Notes under the pieces: model-generated | The model's input: only the letters and a program-made list of their open reading frames with translations | The model's database searches: none | What the model was told of the DNA's origin: nothing | Shown: one piece after another, positions 20,260-30,556 of the stretch | Position numbering within the stretch: position 1 is the first letter of the stretch | How the letters are laid out: every line of letters begins with the position of its first letter | NCBI GenBank assembly: GCA_009773205.1 | Contig: WPAE01000016.1 | Location: forward strand, 1 to 64,000 | Source: Ignavibacteria bacterium | GTDB lineage: Bacteria > Bacteroidota > Ignavibacteria > Ignavibacteriales > Melioribacteraceae | Reading direction: 5' to 3' | Length of the DNA stretch: 64,000 bases | Translations under genes and position numbers: made by a program

Positions 20260-20976
20260 TCAAGGGCAACACTCAACCTCTTGAACTTCGGTCTTTGTAG
20301 TTGGGTATTCAAACTTAGGACTGATATAAGGAATACCGAGATTTAATCCTCTGAGAATAAATAAGAGAGCAAAAATTGCTGCAAATGCCGGAATTAGTTT
20401 GTTAATTTTTGCACGAATGTTAAAGTTGATAACTTTACCAAGCATTGCAGCAGCTAACATAATTGGTGTAGTTCCTAAGCCAAACAAAGCCATATAAACT
20501 GCGCCTTCACTCCACCCGCTTGTAGATACTGCGCCGGCAATGCCTACATAAACAAAACCACACGGAAGCAAGCCGTTTAGCAATCCAATTGTAAACAAAG
20601 AGTTGTTAGTTCTCTTGTTAATGAGTTTCGAAAAGTTTGATTTGAGAAACATTACTATAGCTGCGTAAAATTTTAATTTGGAAACGCGGGTTTTAATTTT
20701 ACGCGGAGTTAAAACATACAGCAAAATTGCTGCGCCAATTGCAATTGATAGATGCTGCTGCAATCCAAAAAGAACTAAACTGCTTCCAAACAAGCCAAAG
20801 ACTGCGCCTAAGATAGAGTATGTAACAATTCTTCCTAAGTTGTAAAGAAGCCGTCCGGCAAAAACGCTTAGGTTGTTTTCTCCAAAGACCGGAAGTGCTA
20901 ATACAATTGGTCCGCACATTCCAACACAATGTAAACTGCCAACTAAGCCAACTACAAAGCCTGTCCAAACTTCCAT
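20260..20976 (-). CDS. Sulfite exporter TauE/SafE-like (CcoS/DsbD-type) membrane protein
   Basis: GFVVGLVGSLHCVGMCGPIVLALP; NGLLPCGFVYVGIAGA; adjacent to ccoGH. Confidence 0.88.
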   Translation of the reverse strand: MEVWTGFVVGLVGSLHCVGMCGPIVLALPVFGENNLSVFAGRLLYNLGRIVTYSILGAVFGLFGSSLVLFGLQQHLSIAIGAAILLYVLTPRKIKTRVSKLKFYAAIVMFLKSNFSKLINKRTNNSLFTIGLLNGLLPCGFVYVGIAGAVSTSGWSEGAVYMALFGLGTTPIMLAAAMLGKVINFNIRAKINKLIPAFAAIFALLFILRGLNLGIPYISPKFEYPTTKTEVQEVECCP

Positions 20977-21426
20977 TTAGTTTACCATTATAAGTTTTTC
21001 GTTATAGTAATTGTTTTCTTTGGCGCTCCAATCAACTTTTACTTTCCATAAGCCTTTGTCTAAAGTTTCTATAGATATAGTTTGAGAATGAGAAGTATCT
21101 GGCAATAGATCAATGTTAAAATCTTTCTTTTCATCATTTGGGCGGTAAAAAGAAATGATGCCCGAATAATCTTTTACATCAAACATCTTAGGAAAAGAAA
21201 AAGTAATTCCTGTTTGAGCAAGTGAAATTTCCAATTGCTCCGGCAGATTTTGCGTCCTGTTTACTTTATCAATCTGTTCTTGGTACTTAATTCCTTTTGC
21301 ATAATAGTTCTCCGTTTCAAGACTAACATCTTGATTCATAAATATTACAACGCCTGTTAAAGCAACAATTACAAAAACAATGTATGTGGCAGCAATTCCA
21401 AATCCCCAATTAAATTTTAATTTCAT
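20977..21426 (-). CDS. ccoH: FixH/CcoH family protein
   Basis: Single TM segment followed by soluble domain; immediately downstream of ccoG; FixH-like sequence. Confidence 0.8.
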   Translation of the reverse strand: MKLKFNWGFGIAATYIVFVIVALTGVVIFMNQDVSLETENYYAKGIKYQEQIDKVNRTQNLPEQLEISLAQTGITFSFPKMFDVKDYSGIISFYRPNDEKKDFNIDLLPDTSHSQTISIETLDKGLWKVKVDWSAKENNYYNEKLIMVN

Positions 21427-22829
21427 TTTATAACCTTTCCTAAAAAAGCTGTGTTAATTACATCAAGTGTTCTATTGCCTGATTTTACTGCAATCTTGAT
21501 TGGAGTTTTCAACAATTTAATTTCTGCTTTAGGCAAAATTACGAGAAACTTAGCTTCAGTAACGCCTTGTGGTTCAACGCTAAGCTCTTTGCCAATAATT
21601 TTAATTTCTCCTTTTATGTTCTCAAGTTCTAGCCTAACACTAAACTTATCAAACGATTTGTTAATCAGTTTAAGATCGTAAAAATTACTTAGCTTCTCAC
21701 CAGGCTGCTCATGGAATAACATACCTGGAGTTCTGAGAATGCTAAGCTCTACTTGGTTTCGGTTAATAAATAATATAGAAATTAAAACAGTAAGCAAAAC
21801 TAAAACTATTGTATAACCGATAGAGCGTGCTGTAAATAAAGGCTGCTTGCCGGTTTCTATTTGTGTTTTTGAAGCAAACCGTATCAAACCTTTGGGCTTG
21901 CTTATTTTTGTCATAACAGAATCGCAAACGTCTATGCAAGCCGTACAGTTTACGCATTCTAACTGCGTTCCGTTTCTTATATCAATGCCGGTCGGACAAA
22001 CATCAACACACAAATGGCAATCTATACAGTCTCCATTTGTGCTGAGTGCATCTTTTTTAAGTTTTCCTCTCGGCTCGCCTCGTTTGTAATCGTAATGAAT
22101 AACCACCGAGTTTTGATCCAGCATAACGCCTTGCAATCTTCCGTAGGGACAAACTAAAGTACACGCTTGCTCGCGGAAGCTGCTGAATACGAAGTAGAAC
22201 AAACCGGAAAAAATTACTATTGCTAAAAAGGTGCCAAAATGTTTTCCGGGGCCATCGGTAATAAATATGTAAAGCTTATCAACACCAATAATATATGATA
22301 GAAATGTGTTGGCTATTAAAAATGAAATGGCAAAAAATATTATTTGCTTAGAAGTCTTTTTAAATATTTTTTCTCCGTTCCACGCAGCAGATTTTAATAT
22401 TTTTTGTTTTTGCCGGTCACCTTCAATCAAATACTCAATTTTACGGAAAACCAGTTCCATAAAAACTGTTTGCGGGCAAATCCAGCCGCAGAAAAGTCTT
22501 CCGTAAACAACAGTAAAAAGAAAAATTGACACAATTATTGCAATCATGATAAGTGCAAACAAGTGCAGATCATGCGGACCGAATGGGACACCTAAGATTA
22601 CAAAATGCCTTTCAACAACATTTAATAATAGAAGCGGGTGCCCGGCAATTTTTACAAATGGAGCGCCAAATAAAAATAAGAGCAGAAATATGCTAAGGAT
22701 GCTTCTGGCGGAATAAAATTTTCCCGATGGCTTTTTAGGAAATATCCATTTTCTTTTTCCTTCTTGTGTAACTGTAGCAAGTGAATCTCGGAAATCTTCT
22801 TTATTATAGTTTGTATTTATTTTTGCCAT
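21423..22829 (-). CDS. ccoG: Cytochrome c oxidase accessory protein CcoG/FixG
   Basis: FCGWICPQTVFMELVFRKIEYLIEGDR; ferredoxin motifs CIDCHLCVDVCPTGIDIRNGTQLECVNCTACIDVCD. Confidence 0.95.
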   Translation of the reverse strand: MAKINTNYNKEDFRDSLATVTQEGKRKWIFPKKPSGKFYSARSILSIFLLLFLFGAPFVKIAGHPLLLLNVVERHFVILGVPFGPHDLHLFALIMIAIIVSIFLFTVVYGRLFCGWICPQTVFMELVFRKIEYLIEGDRQKQKILKSAAWNGEKIFKKTSKQIIFFAISFLIANTFLSYIIGVDKLYIFITDGPGKHFGTFLAIVIFSGLFYFVFSSFREQACTLVCPYGRLQGVMLDQNSVVIHYDYKRGEPRGKLKKDALSTNGDCIDCHLCVDVCPTGIDIRNGTQLECVNCTACIDVCDSVMTKISKPKGLIRFASKTQIETGKQPLFTARSIGYTIVLVLLTVLISILFINRNQVELSILRTPGMLFHEQPGEKLSNFYDLKLINKSFDKFSVRLELENIKGEIKIIGKELSVEPQGVTEAKFLVILPKAEIKLLKTPIKIAVKSGNRTLDVINTAFLGKVIK

Positions 22830-22880
22830 AGTTGGGCAGTTCTTGTTATCGCTTTCTTAGGATAAAGAACATTAAAAAAT

Positions 22881-22908
22881 GAGACGCCCCTCTGCAAATA
22901 GACGTCTC
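22881..22908 (-). terminator. Hairpin between ccoP and ccoG
   Basis: gagacg ... cgtctc just downstream of ccoP stop. Confidence 0.45.
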
Positions 22909-22916
22909 TTACAATG

Positions 22917-23771
22917 TTAGCTTTTCTTTACAGAGATGGAATCGGTTTTAGATTCTTCCCATTTAGGTCCTTCAGGTGCTTTTGGGTTCGCAGGTTTAGT
23001 TCCCTGGAAGGAAAGAACATAGCTTGACACGGCTTGCATCTTTTTAGAATCTAATTGAGATTGCCATGCAATCATTCCTTTTGCAGGTACACCATCCTTA
23101 ATTATTTTAAAGACGTTCTTTATTCCACCTCCGTGAATCCAGTATTCGTCTGCTAAGTTTGGGCCTACTAATCCGCCGCCATCTGCAAGGTGGCAAGAAA
23201 CACAGTTTTTATCATAAATGTCTTTCCCTTCTGAAAGCGAAGCGGCATCATTTACAAATTTTACAGTTTCTTCATTAATAAAGGCGCCTGTCTTTATCAA
23301 ATAATCTTTTTCTACTTTTGCATGATTCATTTCTGCTAAATACTCTTTGTGCTGAATCTGTCCGTCATCAAAAACATGAAAAACCATGAGATAGATAACA
23401 GCCCAGATTATTGTTCCGTAGAACAAAAAGTTGAACCAAGGCGGGATGCGGTTATCTAACTCACGAATTCCGTCAAACTCATGGTGGAACAATAAATCCT
23501 TTTCTTTTTCCATCGGTTGTAAACGTACTAAGTATTTAGCAACTAATCTAACAGGGCGCAAGAAATCATCCCCTTCATTATCATTTTTTTCGCTGTAAAC
23601 TATGGCAAGCCAAAGTACGGCAAGAATAACAATGATTGTTAGCACTAACATTGTTCTCATTACTGCTTCCATATCAACAGAACTTTCTGTTGCAGCAACG
23701 GCTTGAGAATATCCGAGCAATGAAATAGCAGCAAATAAAGCTTTGAACAAAAATTTATTAATTGACTTCAT
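22917..23771 (-). CDS. ccoP: cbb3-type cytochrome c oxidase subunit III
   Basis: DGIRELDNRIPPWFNFLFYGTIIWAVIY; CVSCH haem motif; GLVGPNLADEYWIHGG. Confidence 0.92.
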   Translation of the reverse strand: MKSINKFLFKALFAAISLLGYSQAVAATESSVDMEAVMRTMLVLTIIVILAVLWLAIVYSEKNDNEGDDFLRPVRLVAKYLVRLQPMEKEKDLLFHHEFDGIRELDNRIPPWFNFLFYGTIIWAVIYLMVFHVFDDGQIQHKEYLAEMNHAKVEKDYLIKTGAFINEETVKFVNDAASLSEGKDIYDKNCVSCHLADGGGLVGPNLADEYWIHGGGIKNVFKIIKDGVPAKGMIAWQSQLDSKKMQAVSSYVLSFQGTKPANPKAPEGPKWEESKTDSISVKKS

Positions 23772-23961
23772 TTTTCATCTCAAAATTTTTTTTGTTTTCT
23801 GAGTTTGAATCCAATGGAAGATTTTCCATATGGTTGATATAGCCTTTCTTTAGTCTTATTGCCCATACTGTTGTAATTACAAATAAAGCAAAAAATACTA
23901 CCAAAGAAATTAAAGGTATAATTGAGCCGTTACTTACAGTTTTAAAATATTCAGAGATCAT
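23758..23961 (-). CDS. ccoQ: CcoQ/FixQ-like small membrane subunit
   Basis: 67 aa, one TM segment, between ccoNO and ccoP. Confidence 0.7.
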   Translation of the reverse strand: MISEYFKTVSNGSIIPLISLVVFFALFVITTVWAIRLKKGYINHMENLPLDSNSENKKNFEMKNEVN

Positions 23962-26087
23962 TATTTACCTGCCGCTTTATTACCTTTAATATCTGTCCCT
24001 AATCTCTGCATATAAGCGATTAGAGCAATAATCTCTTTATCCGATTCTGCAGGAACGCCATTGTTTAGCAAGTCTTTTGCTATCTCATCGGCTTGTTTTT
24101 GCAAGTCTTGTTCTGCAATGTCTTCGTAACCATCGGCATAAGGAACACCTAAAGAACGCATAGCATTAATTTTAGTTCTTGTAGTAGATACATCAAGAGT
24201 TTGCGTAAACAACCAAGGATATGGCGGCATAATAGAACCGGGCGACATAGAGCGAGGATCTTCCATGTGCATATAATGCCATAAGTTTCCATACTTTCCT
24301 CCTAAGCGCTGCAAGTCTGGTCCGGTTCGTTTTGAACCCCACAAAAAGGGATGTTCGTAAACGTGTTCGCCGGCTTTTGTGTATTCCCCATATCGCTCTG
24401 TTTCGGATCTAAAAGGACGAATTAATTGAGAGTGACATGAAACGCAACCTTCGCGAATGTAAATATCTCTTCCTTGTAGTTCTAAAGGCGTGTAAGGTTT
24501 AATGCTTGAAATTGTAGGAACATTCGATTCGATTGCGAACATTGGAATTATTTGAACCATTCCGCCGATTAATATTGCAACTAAAGATAGCAGTGCAAAC
24601 TTAACAGGTCGTTTTTCTAACCAACGGTGGAACATTCCACGTTTAATTTTATCGGTCGCTTTATCTATTGGCGCTGCTTCTGCTTCTTCATTCTTAATGA
24701 AAGAACCATGTTTAGCAGTTACAAGCAAATTATACATCATCAAGAAAACACCAAGCAAATACAACAACCCTCCAAACGAACGTATAACGTACATTGGAAG
24801 AATTTGAAGTACAGTTTCTAAGAAGTTTGGATATTGCAAAACGCCGAGCGGAGTAAATTGTTTCCACATTAAAGCTTGTGCAATTCCAGCCCAATACAAT
24901 GGTACTGCATAAAAAACGATTCCAAGTGTAGCCACCCAAAAATGTAAGTTCGCTAATTTCTTAGAGAACAGTTCTGTTCCCCACATTTTTGGTATTAACC
25001 AGTAAAGAATTCCAAAAGACATTAATCCGTTCCAGCCTAAAGCTCCAATGTGTGCGTGTCCTACTGTCCAATCTGTAAAGTGAGAGATCGCATTAACATT
25101 CTTAAGAGACATCATTGGTCCTTCGAATGTTGCCATACCGTAAGCAGTAACTGCAGCTACCATAAATTTCAAAACAGGGTTATCGCGTACACGGTCCCAA
25201 GCACCGCGAAGTGTTAATAATCCGTTTAGCATTCCGCCCCAAGATGGAGCTATAAGCATAATTGAAAAAACAGTTCCTAATGATTGAGCCCAATCCGGTA
25301 ACGCAGTGTATAGCAAGTGATGCGGTCCAGCCCAGATGTACAAAAATATTAATGCCCAAAAGTGAAGAATAGAAAGGCGATAGGAATATACGGGTCTGTT
25401 TGCTGCTTTGGGTAAAAAGTAATACATCAAACCTAAATATGGCGTTGTTAGGAAAAAAGCCACAGCATTATGCCCGTACCACCATTGAACAAGTGCATCT
25501 TGAACGCCGGCGTAAACAGAATAGCTCTTAAATAAACTAACAGGAAGTTCGATTGAGTTTACAACGTGCAAGACAGTAATTGTTACAAAAGTAGCAATGT
25601 AAAACCAAGCTGCAACGTAAATATGTTCTTCTCGTCGTTTAATAATTGTACCTAACAAATTTGCGCCGAACGCTAACCAAACAATAGCAATTGCAATATC
25701 TATAGGCCATTCAAGTTCTGCATACTCTTTACTTGTTGTAATTCCAAGCGGAAGAGTTATAGCAGCAGCTACAATAATTAATTGCCATCCCCAAAAGTGA
25801 AATTTGCTTAAGAAATCGCTGTACATTCTGGCTTTCATCACTCGCTGGAGTGAATAATAAACTCCGCCGAAAATGATGTTGCCTACAAAGGCAAAAATAA
25901 CAGCGTTAGTGTGAAGTGGTCTCAATCTACCATAGGTTAAGTATTGAATACCAAAATTTAGCTCAGGTATATAGAGCTGAACGGCAATGATAAGACCGAC
26001 AAGCATTCCAACGATAGAAAAAATTACTGCTGCAATCATAAACTGCTTAACGATCTGGTTGTCGTAACTGAATTTCTCTAACTGCAT
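23961..26087 (-). CDS. ccoNO: cbb3 oxidase subunits I and II fused (CcoN-CcoO)
   Basis: Haem-copper oxidase core (WYGHNAVAFFLTTPYLG, HFTDWTVGHAHIGALGWNG) followed in the same ORF by a CcoO domain with CVSCHSQLIRPF and GSIMPPYPWLF. Confidence 0.95.
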   Translation of the reverse strand: MQLEKFSYDNQIVKQFMIAAVIFSIVGMLVGLIIAVQLYIPELNFGIQYLTYGRLRPLHTNAVIFAFVGNIIFGGVYYSLQRVMKARMYSDFLSKFHFWGWQLIIVAAAITLPLGITTSKEYAELEWPIDIAIAIVWLAFGANLLGTIIKRREEHIYVAAWFYIATFVTITVLHVVNSIELPVSLFKSYSVYAGVQDALVQWWYGHNAVAFFLTTPYLGLMYYFLPKAANRPVYSYRLSILHFWALIFLYIWAGPHHLLYTALPDWAQSLGTVFSIMLIAPSWGGMLNGLLTLRGAWDRVRDNPVLKFMVAAVTAYGMATFEGPMMSLKNVNAISHFTDWTVGHAHIGALGWNGLMSFGILYWLIPKMWGTELFSKKLANLHFWVATLGIVFYAVPLYWAGIAQALMWKQFTPLGVLQYPNFLETVLQILPMYVIRSFGGLLYLLGVFLMMYNLLVTAKHGSFIKNEEAEAAPIDKATDKIKRGMFHRWLEKRPVKFALLSLVAILIGGMVQIIPMFAIESNVPTISSIKPYTPLELQGRDIYIREGCVSCHSQLIRPFRSETERYGEYTKAGEHVYEHPFLWGSKRTGPDLQRLGGKYGNLWHYMHMEDPRSMSPGSIMPPYPWLFTQTLDVSTTRTKINAMRSLGVPYADGYEDIAEQDLQKQADEIAKDLLNNGVPAESDKEIIALIAYMQRLGTDIKGNKAAGK

Positions 26088-26129
26088 TCAGAGAACTCCT
26101 TGTTTTATTTTTAGTTTAAGGGAAGGACA

Positions 26130-26303
26130 TCAAGAAGATTTCTTGCCGGTGTCCTTTGCTTTTTTATTTTCGTCAAAAAGAATTCTTATAGATGGTGTGT
26201 ATTTATCATCGTACTGCCCGCTTTTTACAGCCCACAGATATGCAGCTAAAAACCCAAGCGCAACCAAAAGACTTGCTGCAATAAGTACAATTATTACCTG
26301 CAT
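26130..26303 (-). CDS. ccoS: cbb3 oxidase assembly protein CcoS (absent from ORF track)
   Basis: MQVIIVLIAASLLVALGFLAAYLWAVKSGQYDDKYTPSIRILFDENKKAKDTGKKSS*; start overlaps ccoI stop. Confidence 0.88.
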   Translation of the reverse strand: MQVIIVLIAASLLVALGFLAAYLWAVKSGQYDDKYTPSIRILFDENKKAKDTGKKSS

Positions 26304-28726
26304 TATAATAGTCCTTTCTTTTTTGCAGTAATATTAACAGATAATGTTGTAAATACAACTGCAGTTATTGAGCTAACAGGCATTAGGATTGCCGCTACTA
26401 ACGGAGAAAGAGTTCCGCTGAAAGCATAAGCTAAACCAATTACATTATAAATTAACGACAAAATAAAACCTGCTACAATAATTTTTTTGCTTGTTTTTGA
26501 AAATGTAATAAAATCTTTTATACGGTTGAACGACTTTGAGTCTAAAATCCCATCGCACGCGGGCGAAAAATTATTAGTGTTATCGGAAATTGATAATCCG
26601 ATATTGCTTTGCTTTAATGCACCTGCGTCGTTTAAACCATCGCCAAACATCAAAACTTTTTTGCCTTTCTTCTGCAAAAATTCAATAAAGTTAAGTTTAT
26701 CGTGTGGTGATTGGTGGAAATGAAGCTCTGCCATACTGCCGAAAAGCTTTCTAAGATTTTCTTTTTCCCCTTCGTTATCGCCGGAAAGGAGAACAAGATT
26801 ATAATTTTTTTCTAATGACGATATTAAACCTGCGAAGCCTTCTCTATATTTATTTGCAATTTCAAAGTACCCAAGAAACTTACTGTTAATTGATACAAAG
26901 ACTTGTGTAGATAATATTTCATCGGAATATTTTGCATCAACAAAATTTTTTGAGCCGATTTTTACAACAGAGCCATTAATTTCTGCCTCAATTCCTTTGC
27001 CTGTTTCTTCTTTGAAGTTAGTTGGAACTAAGAATCTTTCCGCACTCAAGAATTTGGAAATTGATATGCTTAAAGGATGAGCTGAGTTTCTTACGGCAGA
27101 TTTGATAATTATTTTTTCTTCTTCGGATAATTCTTTGCCCACAAAACTAACATTAGCAGTTCCATTTTCTGTAATAGTGCCGGTTTTATCGAAAACAATA
27201 GTATCAATAGATGCAAGCGCTTCCGCTACGTGAGTGTGTTTTAAGTAAAGTTTATTCTTCCCGAAAACTCTAAGCGTGTTGCCAAGTGTAAATGGTGATG
27301 TTAATGCCAGAGCGCAAGGACATGCAATAATAAGAACCGCCGTAACAGCGTTAAACGCTAATGTTGAATCAGAAGACCAGATAATACCTGCAATAATAGA
27401 AAGAGCAATAATTGCATAAGTAAAATGCTTGCTAACTAAGTTCGAGAATGCTGTAATTCCAGATTCTTCGCTTAGGCTTTCTTTTTTAAATGCTTTACTG
27501 TTCCAAAGCTGAGTTAAGTAGCTCTGAGAAACTTCTTTTATAGTTTCAATCTCAATAACGCTTCCTACTTGCTTGCCGCCTGCGTAAATCATTTCGCCGT
27601 TTTTTCTTTCAACTGGAATTGCTTCGCCGGTTACGAAGCTGTAATCAATGTTGGCGTTTCCTTTTATTAGAATTGAATCTGCTGGAATCAATTCGTTATT
27701 GCGTACAATTATTCTTTCGCCAACTTTAAGCTTCTCTACCGGAATAGTTGTTTCTTTATTCTCTTTGTGAACTGTAACTGCAATAGGGAAGTAAGATTTG
27801 TAGTTGCGCTCGAAGTTAAGTGTTTCGTATGTCTTGTTTTGGAAAAGCTTTCCAATAAGCAAGAAGAAAATCAATCCGGCAAGTGAATCAAGAAAACCAG
27901 CACCGTTTAAAAAAGCTATATCAATTATACTTCGTAGAAATAGAACTAAAATTCCGAGAGCTAATGGAACATCAAGATTAATTATCTTTTTGCGCAAACC
28001 TTTCCAAGCAGAAGTAAAATAATCAATAGAACTATAGAAGAATACCGGAAGCGAGAGAATAATATTTAGTACCGCAAAAATCTTTTTTAACTCTTCATGC
28101 TGGGCAACGTTAATAGAAAGATATTCCGGAAAACTTAATAACATAATATTGCCGAAGCAAAACCCGGCTATGCCAATTTTATAGTAAAGACTTTTGTAGT
28201 GGCTCTTTGCTTTTTCTTCTTTCTTATCTTCAAGATTTAGAAGTGGCTCGTAGCCTATAGAATCTAACAGTTCTACAATTCTTTTAAGCGAAGTTGTTTT
28301 TTCTAAGTAGGTGATAAATAATTTCTTCTGAAGAAAATTTACTTTTGAAGAAATTATGCCGCTGTTGAGGCTGTAAAGATTTTCCAAAATCCATATACAA
28401 GAACTGCAGTGTATCTGTGGAATATCGAAAGTAACGTTTGTTTTAACTCCGTTGGAAAAATCAATTAATTTTTGGCGAAGGTCAGCATCATCAAGAAAAT
28501 CATAATTGCGTTTAGTGTGATATTTTCTTGTTGTACCTGGATTTTTATCAATCGAATAGTAATTGCAAAGATTGTTTTCATCAAGAAGTTCAAAAACAGT
28601 TTTGCATCCATTGCAGCAAAAGACTTTTTCGATAAGTCTTATAGAATTGTCGGGGCATTCATCACCGCAATGGTAACAATTCTCTTTTGTTTCAACCAAT
28701 CTTTCTAATAGTTCTTTCTGTTCCAA
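26303..28726 (-). CDS. ccoI: Copper-translocating P-type ATPase CcoI/FixI
   Basis: CYHCGD and CCNGCKTVFE; IHCSSCIWILENL; CPCALAL; DKTGTITENG; MFGDGLNDAGAL. Confidence 0.95.
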   Translation of the reverse strand: MEQKELLERLVETKENCYHCGDECPDNSIRLIEKVFCCNGCKTVFELLDENNLCNYYSIDKNPGTTRKYHTKRNYDFLDDADLRQKLIDFSNGVKTNVTFDIPQIHCSSCIWILENLYSLNSGIISSKVNFLQKKLFITYLEKTTSLKRIVELLDSIGYEPLLNLEDKKEEKAKSHYKSLYYKIGIAGFCFGNIMLLSFPEYLSINVAQHEELKKIFAVLNIILSLPVFFYSSIDYFTSAWKGLRKKIINLDVPLALGILVLFLRSIIDIAFLNGAGFLDSLAGLIFFLLIGKLFQNKTYETLNFERNYKSYFPIAVTVHKENKETTIPVEKLKVGERIIVRNNELIPADSILIKGNANIDYSFVTGEAIPVERKNGEMIYAGGKQVGSVIEIETIKEVSQSYLTQLWNSKAFKKESLSEESGITAFSNLVSKHFTYAIIALSIIAGIIWSSDSTLAFNAVTAVLIIACPCALALTSPFTLGNTLRVFGKNKLYLKHTHVAEALASIDTIVFDKTGTITENGTANVSFVGKELSEEEKIIIKSAVRNSAHPLSISISKFLSAERFLVPTNFKEETGKGIEAEINGSVVKIGSKNFVDAKYSDEILSTQVFVSINSKFLGYFEIANKYREGFAGLISSLEKNYNLVLLSGDNEGEKENLRKLFGSMAELHFHQSPHDKLNFIEFLQKKGKKVLMFGDGLNDAGALKQSNIGLSISDNTNNFSPACDGILDSKSFNRIKDFITFSKTSKKIIVAGFILSLIYNVIGLAYAFSGTLSPLVAAILMPVSSITAVVFTTLSVNITAKKKGLL

Positions 28727-28850
28727 TCGTATAGTTTTGGTAAGTTCAATTTTCTATTCCAAGTTAATAATTTTCGATATTATATCGAAATATAATTGGA
28801 CTTTAATAACCGAGATTAAGAACTTTCCAGCAAAAAATTTTGAGGAAATT

Positions 28851-29618
28851 GTGGAATCGCTAAAAGGAAAAATAGTTTTTATTACCGGAGTTTCATCTGG
28901 TATTGGAAAATCCTGTGCTTATGCTTTTGCAGCAAAAGGCGCTAACGTAATTATTAGCGCACGAAGATTAGAAATAGTGGAAAAAGTTGCTCAAGATATA
29001 CGCGCCAAGTTTGGAGTAAAAGTTTTTGCATTAAAACTTGATGTTCGCAGCAGAGAAGAAATTGATAAAGCCGTTTTTTCACTGTCTGATGAATGGAAAG
29101 CAATTGATATTTTAATTAACAATGCCGGGCTCGCAAAAGGAATGAATAAATTTTACGAAGATGATGCAGACAACTGGGATGAGATGATTGATACTAACGT
29201 AAAGGGATTGCTCTTTGTAACAAAGGCAATACTTCCGGGAATGATAGAAAGAAAGTTTGGTCACATAATAAACATCGGTTCAATTGCCGGACACGAAGCT
29301 TATCCCAAAGGTGCGGTTTATTGCGCCACCAAGCATGCAGTTGATGCAATTACACGCTCGTTAAGAATGGATACAATTGATAAAAACATTTTAGTAAGTA
29401 CGATAGATGCCGGACTTGTTGAAACTAACTTTAGCAATATTCGTTTTGGAGATGCTGAGAAAGCAAAGAATGTTTACAAAGGTTTAACTCCACTAACCGG
29501 AGATGATGTAGCAGATGCAGTAGTATTCTGCGCTAGCCGTCCGGCTCATGTAAACATAGCAGAAATTACTTTGTTGGCTGCCCGCCAAGCTTCGGCAACA
29601 ATTTCTTATCGAGAATAA
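28851..29618 (+). CDS. SDR family NAD(P)-dependent oxidoreductase
   Basis: VFITGVSSGIGKSCAYAFAAKGANVIISAR; NNAGLA; YCATKHAV; in-frame GTG at 28851 more likely start than 28737. Confidence 0.92.
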   Translation: MESLKGKIVFITGVSSGIGKSCAYAFAAKGANVIISARRLEIVEKVAQDIRAKFGVKVFALKLDVRSREEIDKAVFSLSDEWKAIDILINNAGLAKGMNKFYEDDADNWDEMIDTNVKGLLFVTKAILPGMIERKFGHIINIGSIAGHEAYPKGAVYCATKHAVDAITRSLRMDTIDKNILVSTIDAGLVETNFSNIRFGDAEKAKNVYKGLTPLTGDDVADAVVFCASRPAHVNIAEITLLAARQASATISYRE

Positions 29619-29621
29619 AAA

Positions 29622-29641
29622 AAGCCGGCTAATACCGGCTT
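29622..29641. terminator. Bidirectional intrinsic terminator between convergent genes
   Basis: aagccgg-ctaata-ccggctt. Confidence 0.7.
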
Positions 29642-29667
29642 AATCCTAATGCCAAACTACTAACCGC

Positions 29668-30279
29668 TTAATAGAATATGCTTACATCACCTGCGCCAAC
29701 ACGCAAAACTTCCGGTTCTTCTCGGCTAAGATCAACTATACTTGATAGTTCGCCATCTAACGTTCCGGCAGCAAGCATTAAATCAACTTGGTTTTCAAAG
29801 AGCAATTTTATTTCTTCGGGGTTATGTAATGGTTCGCCGTTTCGTTTAGTAACACTTGTGCTAATAATTGGGTAGCCCAATTCTTTTGTTAGTTCTAAAG
29901 CTATGTTATGGTCCGGCACGCGGATACCAACCGTTTCTCTTTTCGACCATAGCTTTTTAGGAACTTCTTTTGCAGCGGGCAAAACAAATGTATAAGGACC
30001 AGGTAAGAGTTTCTTCATTGTTTTATAGGCATAATCAGAAACACGCGCATACTTGGCAATGTCTTTTAAGTTATGGCATATAAAACTAAATAACTTTGTG
30101 CCCGCATCTTGTTTAATATAATAAACGCGTTCAAGCGCTTCTTTGTTAAAGATGTCACAGCCAATTCCATAAACTGTATCGGTGGGATAAATTATAACGC
30201 CACCATTCTTTAGTACTTCAACAGCTTTGTTGATAAATCTTAACTGCGGTGTAACGGGATGAAGTTCGTAGTATTCCAT
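29668..30279 (-). CDS. L-threonylcarbamoyladenylate synthase (Sua5/YciO/YrdC family)
   Basis: GGVIIYPTDTVYGIGCDIFNKEALERVYYIK; LLPGPYTFVLPA; GIRVPDH; PIISTSVTKRNGEP. Confidence 0.92.
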   Translation of the reverse strand: MEYYELHPVTPQLRFINKAVEVLKNGGVIIYPTDTVYGIGCDIFNKEALERVYYIKQDAGTKLFSFICHNLKDIAKYARVSDYAYKTMKKLLPGPYTFVLPAAKEVPKKLWSKRETVGIRVPDHNIALELTKELGYPIISTSVTKRNGEPLHNPEEIKLLFENQVDLMLAAGTLDGELSSIVDLSREEPEVLRVGAGDVSIFY

Positions 30280-30341
30280 AAAATACTCCTTCCTTAATAG
30301 ATTAATATGCTGAACAGCTTAGGTAGAAATTTTGCTGCGGT

Positions 30342-30556
30342 TTAACAATGCAGCTTTACACACACTTTTCCCTTTTTGGAATAAACATATTTATTGTAGA
30401 TATAGTTCGGGTAAGAATTTGGAACAACTTTTATCTCCATTTCGTGGTCTTTGAAATGTTCTACCTTAAATAAACAAGTTAAAGTCAAATTGTCAATAGC
30501 AATTTTTTGTTTTTTGGAATTTGAACTTTTGTATCACTTCTTTTGATTGCGCTCAT
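30342..30556 (-). pseudogene. Possible small frameshifted gene (A-tract indel)
   Basis: MSAIKRSDTKVQIPKNKK in one frame, continuing in another as IAIDNLTLTCLFKVEHFKDHEMEIKVVPNSYPNYIYNKYVYSKKGKVCVKLHC*. Confidence 0.35.

Noticed and set aside
26143-26331. Track ORF on the plus strand (62 aa) opposite ccoS
   Set aside because: The minus strand encodes a clear CcoS (26130-26303); the plus ORF is its antisense shadow.
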